Origin: Roseiarcus sp963784805
GTDB taxonomy: Bacteria > Pseudomonadota > Alphaproteobacteria > Rhizobiales > Beijerinckiaceae
Direction: 5' to 3'
Length of the DNA: 64,000 bases
NCBI GenBank assembly: GCA_963784805.1
Contig: CAWASR010000016.1
Location: forward strand, 248,001-312,000
Position numbers and translations under genes: made by a program. The notes beneath the pieces are model-generated. The model had not been told where the DNA came from. It did not search any database and was given only the letters and a program-made list of their open reading frames with translations. Of this stretch, positions 34,493 through 42,420 are shown one piece after another. The stretch's first letter is position 1, and the number at the start of each line of letters is the position of its first letter.

Positions 34493-36061
34493 GTGGCTTC
34501 GCGCCTTCACCGTCCGAGGCGGCTCGCGCGGCCCGCATGCGTTGCCTTGGGGATCACCGCCTGCTTCGTCGCCAGCCGCGTTTGCGCGCAACAGGCCGCG
34601 CTCGGCGATCTGGGCCTTCGGGGCGAGTTGACGGCGCAATCCGACAGCGGCGATCAATTTGAAGCGCCGCCGGCCGCTCCGCCGGCTGAACCCGGCGGCG
34701 GCGCGTCGAACGGCGCGCCGGGCGCTGGATCCACCGGAAAACCGATAGCCACGGCGAACAAGAACGCCTTGCTGAGGCTGCAGCCCTACAAGGGCGCCCA
34801 GCGGCTCGATCAGCGAGGGGGTCCGAGGACGCCCGCTAACGCGGGGACGCCTTCGCCAAGCGTGGCCGCCCTGCCCACTCCTTGGAAGCGGAAGCGCCCG
34901 CGCCGCGACGACCGGCCGTTCGACCCGATCGGGATCGAAATCGGCGATTTGAAAGTGACGCCGTTTGTCGAGGAAGACCTCGGATGGTCCTCCAATCCCG
35001 GCCTCCTGCCGGGGACCCGGAAGGGATCGGCGTTCCTGACCTCGCAGGCCGGATTCGGTCTCGATTCGGATTGGTCGAAGAGCGCGGTTCACGGAAGATT
35101 CGTCGGAGGCCTCACGGATTATTTCGCCGACCGCTCGGCCGACGCGCCGTTCGCCAATGGGGTGCTGGACGGGCGCTGGGACGTTTCGCGCGCGTTGAGT
35201 TTCGACGCCGAGGGCAGGCTCGCGGTGGCGGCCATGACTCCCGGCTCGCTCGGGCTCGGCCCCAACGTCGCCTTCGCCGGTTCAGGCGCGCCGCTGACTG
35301 CGGTCTATGGTGGAACGATTGGGGCCTTGCAAAAGCTCGGGCGCCTCGAGCTGTCGCTACACGCCTCGCTCGACCGCACCACCTATCAGGACGCGACCCT
35401 GAGCGACGGCCGAGTTGAGGAATTGTCTAGCGACAATTTCAACGACTGGGGTCTGCGCGGCCGTGCGACTTACGCGGTCAGTCCGGAGCTCAAGCCGTTC
35501 GTAGAAGTCGCCGTCGACACCCGCCGTTACAGTCTCGGCGAAGACGCGCTCGACTACCAACGCAATTCCGACGGCGTTTCGGCGCGGATCGGGGCCGAAA
35601 TTGAACTGGCGCATGTGCTGACTGGCAGCGTCGACGTCGGATACGGCGCTCGGAACTATGAGGATCCACGGCTGCCCAGGCTCGAAAGCCCGCTGTTCGA
35701 CGCGTCGCTGATCTGGACCCCGACGGCGCTGACCACCGTTACGCTCAGGTCGATTTCGAGCCTCAACGACACGACCATCCGAGGCGCCTCCGGCGCGGCG
35801 CAGCATGCCACTACGCTCGAGATCTCTCATGCCCTGCGTCGCTACCTCACGCTGACCGGCGCGGTCAGCACCCTGACCGACGCCTACGTCGGCGTGCCGC
35901 TACACGACGCCACGACGACGTTTAGCCTCGCCGCCAGTTACAGCCTCAACCGGAACGTGGTGCTGAAGGCGAGCGCGAGCCGGCAGTTCTATTCATCGAA
36001 TCAGCCAGGCACGAATTACACCGCGACCGTGCTGATGATTGGGCTCAAGCTGCAGCGATGA
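34493..36061 (+). CDS. Outer membrane beta-barrel protein
   Basis: Protein of 522 residues. A basic-then-hydrophobic signal peptide (residues 1-32, ending SRVCAQ) is followed by a proline/alanine/glycine-rich linker of about 110 residues, probably periplasmic. The remaining 380 residues alternate hydrophobic and polar positions in many short strands and end with MIGLKLQR, typical of outer-membrane barrels of the BBP2/exopolysaccharide-associated type. The start is GTG with AAGGAG upstream. A CtrA-type box precedes it, and galU, whose product feeds polysaccharide synthesis, is the convergent neighbour. Confidence 0.82.
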   Translation: MASRLHRPRRLARPACVALGITACFVASRVCAQQAALGDLGLRGELTAQSDSGDQFEAPPAAPPAEPGGGASNGAPGAGSTGKPIATANKNALLRLQPYKGAQRLDQRGGPRTPANAGTPSPSVAALPTPWKRKRPRRDDRPFDPIGIEIGDLKVTPFVEEDLGWSSNPGLLPGTRKGSAFLTSQAGFGLDSDWSKSAVHGRFVGGLTDYFADRSADAPFANGVLDGRWDVSRALSFDAEGRLAVAAMTPGSLGLGPNVAFAGSGAPLTAVYGGTIGALQKLGRLELSLHASLDRTTYQDATLSDGRVEELSSDNFNDWGLRGRATYAVSPELKPFVEVAVDTRRYSLGEDALDYQRNSDGVSARIGAEIELAHVLTGSVDVGYGARNYEDPRLPRLESPLFDASLIWTPTALTTVTLRSISSLNDTTIRGASGAAQHATTLEISHALRRYLTLTGAVSTLTDAYVGVPLHDATTTFSLAASYSLNRNVVLKASASRQFYSSNQPGTNYTATVLMIGLKLQR

Positions 36062-36079
36062 GCGCAGGCCGCCCGCCCG

Positions 36080-36976
36080 TTACGGGCCTTTGCTCACGAA
36101 GCCGAACTTGCGCAATTCCTCTTTCAGCCCCGGCGCGACGTCGCCGCGGTCGAGCGCGAAGGCGAGATTGGCGGTGAGGAAGCCGAGTCGTGAACCGCAA
36201 TCGTACGTTCTTCCCTCGAAGCGCACGCCATGGAAGCTCTGTGTGCGGGCGAGCTGGATCATCCCGTCGGTCAGTTGGATTTCGCCGCCGGCGCCCTTCT
36301 CGACCCGCTCGAGAAGCTGGAAAATCTGGGGTTGCAGGATGTAACGTCCCGAAATGATGAAATTGGAGGGCGCGGTTCCCGGCTTGGGTTTTTCGACCAT
36401 GCCGGTGATTTCGAACGTGTGGCCGTCATCCGCGCCGACGGCGACAATCCCGTAGAGGTGCGTCTCGGCGGGTGAAACCTCCTCGACGGCGACGACGTTG
36501 CCGCCATGCCGGTCATATGTATCGACGCATTGAGCGAGGCATCGTCCGCGGGGCGAGCCGCTCTTGGTGACCATGTCGGGCAGAAGCACCGCGAAAGGCT
36601 CGTCGCCGACGATTTCGCGCGCGCACCAGACCGCATGGCCGAGGCCGAGCGGCGCCTGCTGGCGGGTGAAGCTGGTCGCGCCGGCGGCGGGAAGATCGGA
36701 CATCAGCGCCGCGTATTCGGTCTGCTTGCCGCGCCGCTTCAGCATGTCCTCCAGTTCGTAAGCAGTGTCGAAATGGTCCTCGATGACTCCCTTGTTGCGA
36801 CCGGTCACGAAGATGAAATGCTCGATCCCAGCCTCGCGCGCCTCATCGACGACATATTGCAGGATCGGCCGGTCGACGATAGTCAGCATCTCCTTGGGAA
36901 TCGTCTTCGTCGCCGGCAGGAAGCGCGTCCCCAGGCCGGCGACCGGCAGGATGGCTTTTCGGATCGGTTTCGTCAT
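36080..36976 (-). CDS. galU: UTP-glucose-1-phosphate uridylyltransferase
   Basis: Nucleotidyltransferase of 298 residues that makes UDP-glucose for LPS, exopolysaccharide and glycolipid synthesis. The N-terminal VAGLGTRFLPATKTIPKEML is the signature nucleotide loop, followed by QYVVDEAREAGIEHFIFVTGRNK. LLPDMV holds the metal aspartate, and KPKPG and GRYIL lie further on. The open frame runs upstream another 127 codons, but the signature sets the ATG at 36976, with GAGGAG upstream. It is divergent from galE, whose product interconverts UDP-glucose and UDP-galactose. Confidence 0.95.
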   Translation of the reverse strand: MTKPIRKAILPVAGLGTRFLPATKTIPKEMLTIVDRPILQYVVDEAREAGIEHFIFVTGRNKGVIEDHFDTAYELEDMLKRRGKQTEYAALMSDLPAAGATSFTRQQAPLGLGHAVWCAREIVGDEPFAVLLPDMVTKSGSPRGRCLAQCVDTYDRHGGNVVAVEEVSPAETHLYGIVAVGADDGHTFEITGMVEKPKPGTAPSNFIISGRYILQPQIFQLLERVEKGAGGEIQLTDGMIQLARTQSFHGVRFEGRTYDCGSRLGFLTANLAFALDRGDVAPGLKEELRKFGFVSKGP

Positions 36977-37044
36977 CGATGGTCCGCTCCTCGGTTCAGT
37001 GAGGCCCGATTTGGGGTTATAGCTGGCGAAGCGAATTCGTCTTA

Positions 37045-37075
37045 GCCGATTTTCACGTTTCGGCCGATTTTCACG
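37045..37075 (+). repeat. Two direct repeats in the galU-galE promoter region
   Basis: GCCGATTTTCACG occurs twice, starting at 37045 and 37063, a period of 18 bp, inside the 165-nt divergent gap between galU and galE. Repeats on nearly the same face of the helix suggest a regulator site, but no known family consensus fits. Confidence 0.45.
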
Positions 37076-37141
37076 CTCGATCGGCGCGGTTCCGCCCGCG
37101 GTTCGAGCAAGGTCGTTTGAGTCGAATGGCTGGGGGAGCGG

Positions 37142-38140
37142 ATGAGCGTTTTGGTCACGGGCGGCGCCGGATACATCGGCGGCCATATGACGCTGGGGCT
37201 TTTGGACGCGGGCGAAACCGTCGTCGTTCTTGACAATCTTTCGACCGGCTTCGCCTGGGCGGTGCCCGAAGGCGTGACGCTCGTCGTCGGCGACACCGGC
37301 GATGCGGAACTCGTCGCAGGGCTGATCAAGACGCACGCCGTCGACGCAGTCGCGCATTTCGCGGCCAAGATCGTGGTGCCGGAGTCCGTCTCCGATCCTC
37401 TCGGCTACTATCTCAATAACACTTCAAACGCGCGCACGCTGATCGCCACAGCGGTCGAGGGCGGGGTCGAGACGTTCATCTTTTCCTCCACCGCCGCGGT
37501 CTACGGTGAGACATCCGCCCAACCGGTATCGGAGGAGGCGGCGCCGGCGCCGATTTCGCCCTATGGCCGCTCGAAGCTGATGGTCGAGTGGATGCTCGAG
37601 GACGCCTCGCGCGCCTATGACCTGCGCTATGCGGCGCTGCGCTATTTCAATGTCGCCGGCGCTGATCCCAAGGGGCGCCTCGGCCAGTCGACCCCGAACG
37701 CCACCCATCTCATCAAACGCGGCGTGCAGACCGCGCTCGGGCTTTACCCGAATATGGAGATCTTCGGCCAGGACTATCCGACCCGCGACGGCACCTGTGT
37801 GCGTGACTACATCCAGGTCACCGACCTCATCGACGCGCATTTGGCCGCACTCGCTTATCTGCGCCGCGGCGGCGCGAGCATCGTCTGCAATTGCGGCTAT
37901 GGGCATGGGCAGACGGTCAGGGAGGTCGTCGATGTCGTCAAACGCGTGTCGGGGGTCGATTTTCCGGTCGTCATGTCCGGCCGCCGGGCCGGTGATCCGG
38001 CCTCGATCGTCGCCAGCGCCGATCGGGCCAAGAGCGTGCTCGGTTGGAAGCCGACGCGCGATAATCTCGACGAGATCGTCCGCCAGGCGCTTGACTGGGA
38101 GCGCCGCCTGCACAATCAACGGCTGATCCCCGGACGGTAG
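37142..38140 (+). CDS. galE: UDP-glucose 4-epimerase
   Basis: Extended short-chain dehydrogenase of 332 residues that interconverts UDP-glucose and UDP-galactose with bound NAD. The glycine-rich GGAGYIG is at residues 7-13, the catalytic serine at 116 in SSTAAVYGE, and Tyr141-x3-Lys145 in YGRSK. ALRYFNVAGADPKGRLG and IFGQDYPTRDGTCVRDYIQV are strong GalE signatures. The ATG has GGGGGAG upstream. It is paired with divergent galU. Confidence 0.95.
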   Translation: MSVLVTGGAGYIGGHMTLGLLDAGETVVVLDNLSTGFAWAVPEGVTLVVGDTGDAELVAGLIKTHAVDAVAHFAAKIVVPESVSDPLGYYLNNTSNARTLIATAVEGGVETFIFSSTAAVYGETSAQPVSEEAAPAPISPYGRSKLMVEWMLEDASRAYDLRYAALRYFNVAGADPKGRLGQSTPNATHLIKRGVQTALGLYPNMEIFGQDYPTRDGTCVRDYIQVTDLIDAHLAALAYLRRGGASIVCNCGYGHGQTVREVVDVVKRVSGVDFPVVMSGRRAGDPASIVASADRAKSVLGWKPTRDNLDEIVRQALDWERRLHNQRLIPGR

Positions 38141-38279
38141 CGGTCGAGCGGCGAACCGCAATGTCGATCGGCTCCGTGCGCCTTGGGGCCGCCCCCCGCG
38201 CATTGCGCCACCGACTTTTTTGGGCTTTACAACCGCTGCGCCAACGGGTTGATTGGCGCAAATCGTAAGGGGGAAACGC

Positions 38280-38306
38280 ATGCGCGCGGGCGACCGGCGA
38301 GGATGA
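38280..38306 (+). CDS. Possible 8-codon leader ORF overlapping livG
   Basis: ATG CGC GCG GGC GAC CGG CGA GGA TGA follows AAGGGGGAAACGC, the best ribosome site in the area, and its TGA overlaps the livG ATG in ATGA. livG itself has no well-spaced SD, so translation of this short frame could deliver ribosomes to livG. The encoded peptide has no leucine, valine or isoleucine run, so it is not an obvious attenuator peptide. Confidence 0.35.
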   Translation: MRAGDRRG

Positions 38307-39058
38307 GCCCGGACGATATTCTCGTCACCGAGGGCCTCAGCAAGAGTTTCGGGGGCTTCAGCGCGGTCACCGACGTCTCCTTGCGCATCCGGCGCGGGAC
38401 GATTCACGCCCTGATCGGCCCAAACGGCGCCGGCAAGACAACCTGCTTCAACATGCTGTCGAAATTCGTCGCGCCAAGCGCCGGGCGAATCACATTCAAC
38501 GGCCGCGACATCACAGCGACGAGGCCAGCCGATGTGGCGCGGCTGGGCCTCGTTCGCTCGTTCCAGATCTCGGCGGTCTTCTCTCATCTGACCGCGCTTG
38601 AGAACGTCCGGATAGCCTTGCAACGCAAGCGCGGCGACTCGTTCGATTTCTGGCGGTCCAAGGCGGCGCTCAGTCCGCTCAACGAGCGGGCGCGGGCGCT
38701 GCTCGACGACGTAGGTCTGACCCGCTTTGCCCATTGGAAGGCGGGCGAGATATCGTACGGTCGCAAGCGGGCGCTTGAACTGGCGACAACTCTCGCATTG
38801 GACCCCGAAATGATGCTGCTCGATGAACCGATGGCCGGCATGGGCCGCGAGGACATCGAGCGGATCGCCGATCTCATTCGCCGCGCCTCGGCCAACCGGA
38901 CCGTCTTGATGGTCGAACACAATCTGCAGGTGGTGGCCAATCTGTCGCATCGCATCACGGTCCTGACGCGCGGGCGCGTGCTGGCGGAAGGCGACTATCG
39001 GACGGTGTCGGAGAACGAGGAGGTCAAGCAGGCTTATCTCGGAGCGGCGCATGACTGA
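38303..39058 (+). CDS. livG: Branched-chain amino-acid-type ABC transporter ATPase (LivG)
   Basis: ABC ATPase of 251 residues of the LivG class. It has Walker A GPNGAGKTT, the LivG-type N-terminus SFGGFSAVTDVSL, the ATRPADVARLGLVRSFQ stretch, the degenerate signature ISYGRKRALELA, and Walker B MLLDEPMAG. It would energise the LivHM permease pair encoded downstream. Start ATG at 38303 is in tight overlap with a short upstream frame. It overlaps livF by 8 nt. The transported substrate may be a branched-chain or other amino acid, or an amide or urea-like solute. Confidence 0.9.
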   Translation: MSPDDILVTEGLSKSFGGFSAVTDVSLRIRRGTIHALIGPNGAGKTTCFNMLSKFVAPSAGRITFNGRDITATRPADVARLGLVRSFQISAVFSHLTALENVRIALQRKRGDSFDFWRSKAALSPLNERARALLDDVGLTRFAHWKAGEISYGRKRALELATTLALDPEMMLLDEPMAGMGREDIERIADLIRRASANRTVLMVEHNLQVVANLSHRITVLTRGRVLAEGDYRTVSENEEVKQAYLGAAHD

Positions 39059-39794
39059 GTCGGCGCTCGCTCACACGCCGGCGGCGAACGCGGCGACCGT
39101 GCTGCAGGTCAGGGGCCTGCAAGCCTGGTACGATGAATCTCACATTCTCCAAGGCGTTGACATCGACGTGCGCGAGGGCGAGGTCGTGACCCTGCTGGGG
39201 CGAAACGGCGCCGGCAAGACTACGACGCTGAAGGCGATCATGGGCATCGTCCGCAAGCGCAACGGTTCGGTGATGTTCAACGGCCGGGAGCTGATTGGAC
39301 TCTCGATCGACCGCATTGCCCGTCTCGGCGTTGCGTTCTGTCCCGAGGAGCGCGCCATTTTCGCGAGTCTCTCGGTGAAGGAGAATCTGTTCCTTCCGCC
39401 TCAGATCGGGAAGACGGGAGGGTTGAGCGCGAAGCAAATCTTCGCCCTGTTTCCCAACCTGAGCGAACGGCTCGCCAGCGGCGGCGGCAAGCTTTCGGGT
39501 GGTGAGCAGCAGATGCTCGCCATCGCCCGAATTCTGCGCACCGGCGCGCGTTTCCTTATGCTCGACGAACCGACCGAAGGTCTCGCCCCGGTCATCATCG
39601 AGCAAATTGGCCGCACGATCGCCGAACTCAAGCGCGAGGGCTTCACGATCCTGCTCGTCGAGCAGAATTTCCGCTTCGCATCGACGCTCGCCGACCGGTT
39701 TTTCGTCATGGAGCACGGCAAAATCATCGACGCCTTCGCTACCTCCGATCTCGCCGGAAGGATGGATATGCTGCACGAGACCCTCGGCGTATGA
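39051..39794 (+). CDS. livF: Branched-chain amino-acid-type ABC transporter ATPase (LivF)
   Basis: Second ATPase of the transporter, 247 residues, LivF class. The N-terminal LQAWYDESHILQGVDIDV and Walker A LGRNGAGKTT are followed by AFCPEERAIFASLSVKENL (a LivF hallmark), the signature LSGGEQQML, Walker B FLMLDEPTEGLAP, and the H-loop-region LLVEQNF. It overlaps livG and is separated from livH by 190 nt that hold a hairpin repeat. Confidence 0.92.
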   Translation: MTESALAHTPAANAATVLQVRGLQAWYDESHILQGVDIDVREGEVVTLLGRNGAGKTTTLKAIMGIVRKRNGSVMFNGRELIGLSIDRIARLGVAFCPEERAIFASLSVKENLFLPPQIGKTGGLSAKQIFALFPNLSERLASGGGKLSGGEQQMLAIARILRTGARFLMLDEPTEGLAPVIIEQIGRTIAELKREGFTILLVEQNFRFASTLADRFFVMEHGKIIDAFATSDLAGRMDMLHETLGV

Positions 39795-39833
39795 CGATGA
39801 CGTTTGTCAGGCGCGTCGCCCTCGCCCCAGCCC

Positions 39834-39890
39834 TCTCCCGCAACGCTCGTCGATCGACGGGCGCCTCTCGGCGGCGCCCGGTGCGGGAGA
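39834..39890. repeat. Structured repeat between livF and livH (CGTCGA/GACGGGCG family)
   Basis: Perfect 9-bp outer arms TCTCCCGCA / TGCGGGAGA enclose two inner stem-loops, CGTCGATCGACG and GGGCGCC-tctcg-GGCGCCC. The inner pattern CGTCGANNGACGGGCG also occurs at 62.9 kb and, inverted, at 61.8 kb. It splits the liv operon by 190 nt and could weaken transcription or stability of the livHM part. Confidence 0.65.
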
Positions 39891-39984
39891 CGCGGCGCGA
39901 CGCCCGCTGCGGGAGATTGTGGAGGCGCCATGCGCGGCCGGAAGAGGGCGGACAGCGCTTGGCGATTTCCCTGGGGCGCAGGTC

Positions 39985-40875
39985 ATGAGCATTTTCGGGC
40001 ACACGATCAGCATGCCGGAGCTTTTCGGCCAGTTGCTGATCGGCCTCATCAACGGCTCGTTCTACGCGCTCTTGAGCCTCGGTCTCGCGGTCATTTTTGG
40101 CATGTTGACCATTGTCAACTTCGCTCATGGCGCATTCTACATGATGGGGGCCTTCGCGGCTTACTTTCTGCTCCATTGGGCGGGCCTCAACTATTGGTGG
40201 GCGCTGGCGCTCTCTCCTCTGGCGGTCGGGACGATCGGCGCGATCGGCGAGCGGCTCTTTCTCAAGCCTCTCGCGGGCCTAGATCCGCTATATAGCCTGC
40301 TGCTGACCTTTGGCCTGGCGCTGATCATTCAAGGCCTGTTCCAGAACTACTTCGGTGCGTCCGGCCTTCCCTACGCGATCCCTAAGCAACTCAGCGGCGC
40401 CTACAATCTCGGCTTCATGTTTCTGCCCGTCTATCGCGGCTGGGTAATCGCCGCTTCGGCGGTCGTGTGCTTCGCGACCTGGTTCGCGATCGAGCGGACG
40501 AAGCTCGGCTCTTACCTGCGCGCGGCGACCGAGAACCCGACCATGGTGCGCGCCTTCGGCATCAATGTGCCGCGAATGGTCACCTTGACTTACGGATTTG
40601 GCGTCGCTCTCGCCGCCTTCGCCGGCGTCCTGGCCGCGCCGATCAATCAGGTCCGGCCCGGCATGGGCGCCAACATAATCGCGGTCGTGTTCGCGGTCGT
40701 GGTGATCGGCGGCATGGGCTCGATCCTCGGCTCGATCGTGACCGGATTCGTGCTCGGCGTCGTCGAGGGTCTGACCAAGGTGTTCTATCCCGAGGCGTCG
40801 AATACGGTCGTGTTCGTGATCATGGCGATCGTTCTGTTGATCCGGCCCGCGGGCCTGTTCGGAAGGGCCCCCTGA
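39985..40875 (+). CDS. livH: ABC transporter permease, LivH class
   Basis: Inner-membrane permease of 296 residues with about eight hydrophobic segments. The N-terminal LINGSFYALLSLGLAVIFGM and VNFAHGAFYMMGAF are LivH signatures, as are RAATENPTMVRAFGINV (the ATPase-contacting EAA-like loop) and GMGSILGSIVTGFVLG. The open frame extends 162 codons upstream through the repeat and into livF, but the family N-terminus places the ATG at 39985, after GGGGCGCAGG. livM starts 1 nt after its stop codon. Confidence 0.92.
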   Translation: MSIFGHTISMPELFGQLLIGLINGSFYALLSLGLAVIFGMLTIVNFAHGAFYMMGAFAAYFLLHWAGLNYWWALALSPLAVGTIGAIGERLFLKPLAGLDPLYSLLLTFGLALIIQGLFQNYFGASGLPYAIPKQLSGAYNLGFMFLPVYRGWVIAASAVVCFATWFAIERTKLGSYLRAATENPTMVRAFGINVPRMVTLTYGFGVALAAFAGVLAAPINQVRPGMGANIIAVVFAVVVIGGMGSILGSIVTGFVLGVVEGLTKVFYPEASNTVVFVIMAIVLLIRPAGLFGRAP

Positions 40876-40876
40876 C

Positions 40877-41845
40877 ATGAGCCTCGAAGCGTCCGCCCCC
40901 GTGATAGACGCCAGCGCGCGCGACCGCCGCGCCAATGCGATCGCCTTCGCGGCGATGGTCGCGTTGATCGCGATCGCGCCCTTCTTCGCCTATCCATTCT
41001 TCGTCATGCAGGCACTGTGCTTCGCACTGTTCGCCTGCGCCTTCAATCTCCTGATCGGCTACGCCAACCTGCTTTCACTCGGCCACGCGATGTTCCTGGG
41101 GCTGGCGAGCTACGTGTGCGCGCACGCCGCGAAAGTGTGGGGATTGGAACCCGTATCGGCGATTGCGCTCGGCGTCGCCGTTTCGGCGCTGCTCGGCCTC
41201 GTCACCGGCGCGCTCGCCATTCGCAGCAGCGGTATTTATTTCGCTATGATCACCGTCGCCTTTTCCCAGATGGTGTTTTTCTTTTGCGTCGAAGCGCCGT
41301 TCACCCACGGCGAGGACGGCATCCAGTCTGTGCCGCAAGGGCGCGCGCTCGGACTGTTCGACCTGTCGCGCCCCGCGGCGCTCTATGTTTTCGTGGCGGC
41401 GATCTTCCTGTTCGGTTTTCTGGTCGTGCAGCGTGCGGTGAACTCGCCCTTTGGCGAGATTTTGAAGGCGATCCGTGAAAATGAACCGCGCGCCGTGTCG
41501 CTCGGCTACCGAACGCTCCAGTACAAGCTGGCGGCCTTCGTCTTGTCGGCGGCGATCGCGGGCCTGGCCGGCGCAACCAAGGCGATCGTCACCCAGAACG
41601 CCTCGCTGACCGACGTCTCCTTCGCCACGTCGGGCGAAGTAGTGCTGATGACGCTCGTCGGCGGCATGGGCACATTCTACGGCCCCGTCGTGGGCGCGCT
41701 TATTGTCATCTCGATGCAGAACTATCTCGCCCAGTTCGGCGAGTGGGTGACCGTAATCCAGGGCGTCATCTTCGTCGCTTGCGTGCTCGCATTCCGCCGA
41801 GGCGTCGTCGGCGAACTCGCCGGGCGGGCGAGGATTTCGCTGTAA
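40877..41845 (+). CDS. livM: ABC transporter permease, LivM class
   Basis: Inner-membrane permease of 322 residues. NLLIGYANLLSLGHAMFLG is the LivM signature, IRSSGIYFAMITVAFSQMVFF follows, AIRENEPRAVSLGYRT is the loop that contacts the ATPases, and GGMGTFYGPVVGALIV closes the family core. It ends the cluster; no periplasmic binding protein of the LivK type is encoded in the window, so the ligand-recognition partner lies elsewhere. Confidence 0.92.
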   Translation: MSLEASAPVIDASARDRRANAIAFAAMVALIAIAPFFAYPFFVMQALCFALFACAFNLLIGYANLLSLGHAMFLGLASYVCAHAAKVWGLEPVSAIALGVAVSALLGLVTGALAIRSSGIYFAMITVAFSQMVFFFCVEAPFTHGEDGIQSVPQGRALGLFDLSRPAALYVFVAAIFLFGFLVVQRAVNSPFGEILKAIRENEPRAVSLGYRTLQYKLAAFVLSAAIAGLAGATKAIVTQNASLTDVSFATSGEVVLMTLVGGMGTFYGPVVGALIVISMQNYLAQFGEWVTVIQGVIFVACVLAFRRGVVGELAGRARISL

Positions 41846-41968
41846 GAGCCTTGTTTTGGCGGTTGCCAGCAATGTCAATGTCTCGATTTTCCATAGAGAG
41901 GGACTTTCTGTCCCTCCGTGCGCGCCTAGGATCGCCACCGGCCTCGTCCGGGAGGCGGGTCGTGAAGG

Positions 41969-42378
41969 TTGTTATCCGTTAGAGCCACCCTTGCGGACCT
42001 CGATGTCCTCGTGGCGCTAAATGAAGTCGTTCAGAAGCTGCACGCCGCGCTCGAACCTGGCAATTTCAAGCCGGTCATCGATACGACAGGCAAGAGCGAG
42101 ATGAAACGCCGTTCAGCCCGGCGCATGGTTGCATCTACGTTCATCATATCGCCGTTGAACCCGATGCGCGTCGCACAGGAGTAGCTTCGGCGCTGATGCG
42201 GTCAGCCCAGAGACGAGCTCAGGCGGAAGGGATGAAAAAGATCGCATTGGATGTCTGGGCAGCCAATGCAGACGCACGAAAATCCTTCGACGCCGAAGGC
42301 TTCTCTGCATTCAACCTCGTCCTTCGGAAGGATCTCGCTCAGGATCGCGTGGCGTTCGAGACCGACATTTCCGACTGA
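41969..42378 (+). pseudogene. GNAT acetyltransferase remnant
   Basis: Two pieces of one GNAT gene lie in different frames. The first encodes VRATLADLDVLVALNEVVQK and PGNFKP, a normal GNAT N-terminus. The second encodes IYVHHIAVEPDARRTGVASA, which contains the acetyl-CoA loop, then AEGMKKIALDVWAANADARK and FDAEGFSAF. About 50 residues of the central sheet are missing and the frames do not join, so the gene is broken by deletion or frameshift. Base use is less GC-rich than its neighbours. The rest of the 41846-42420 gap holds nothing else I can name. Confidence 0.75.
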
Positions 42379-42420
42379 GAAACCAACCCTGACCCGTCCG
42401 GCCCCAAGTCGCGGTCGCCC

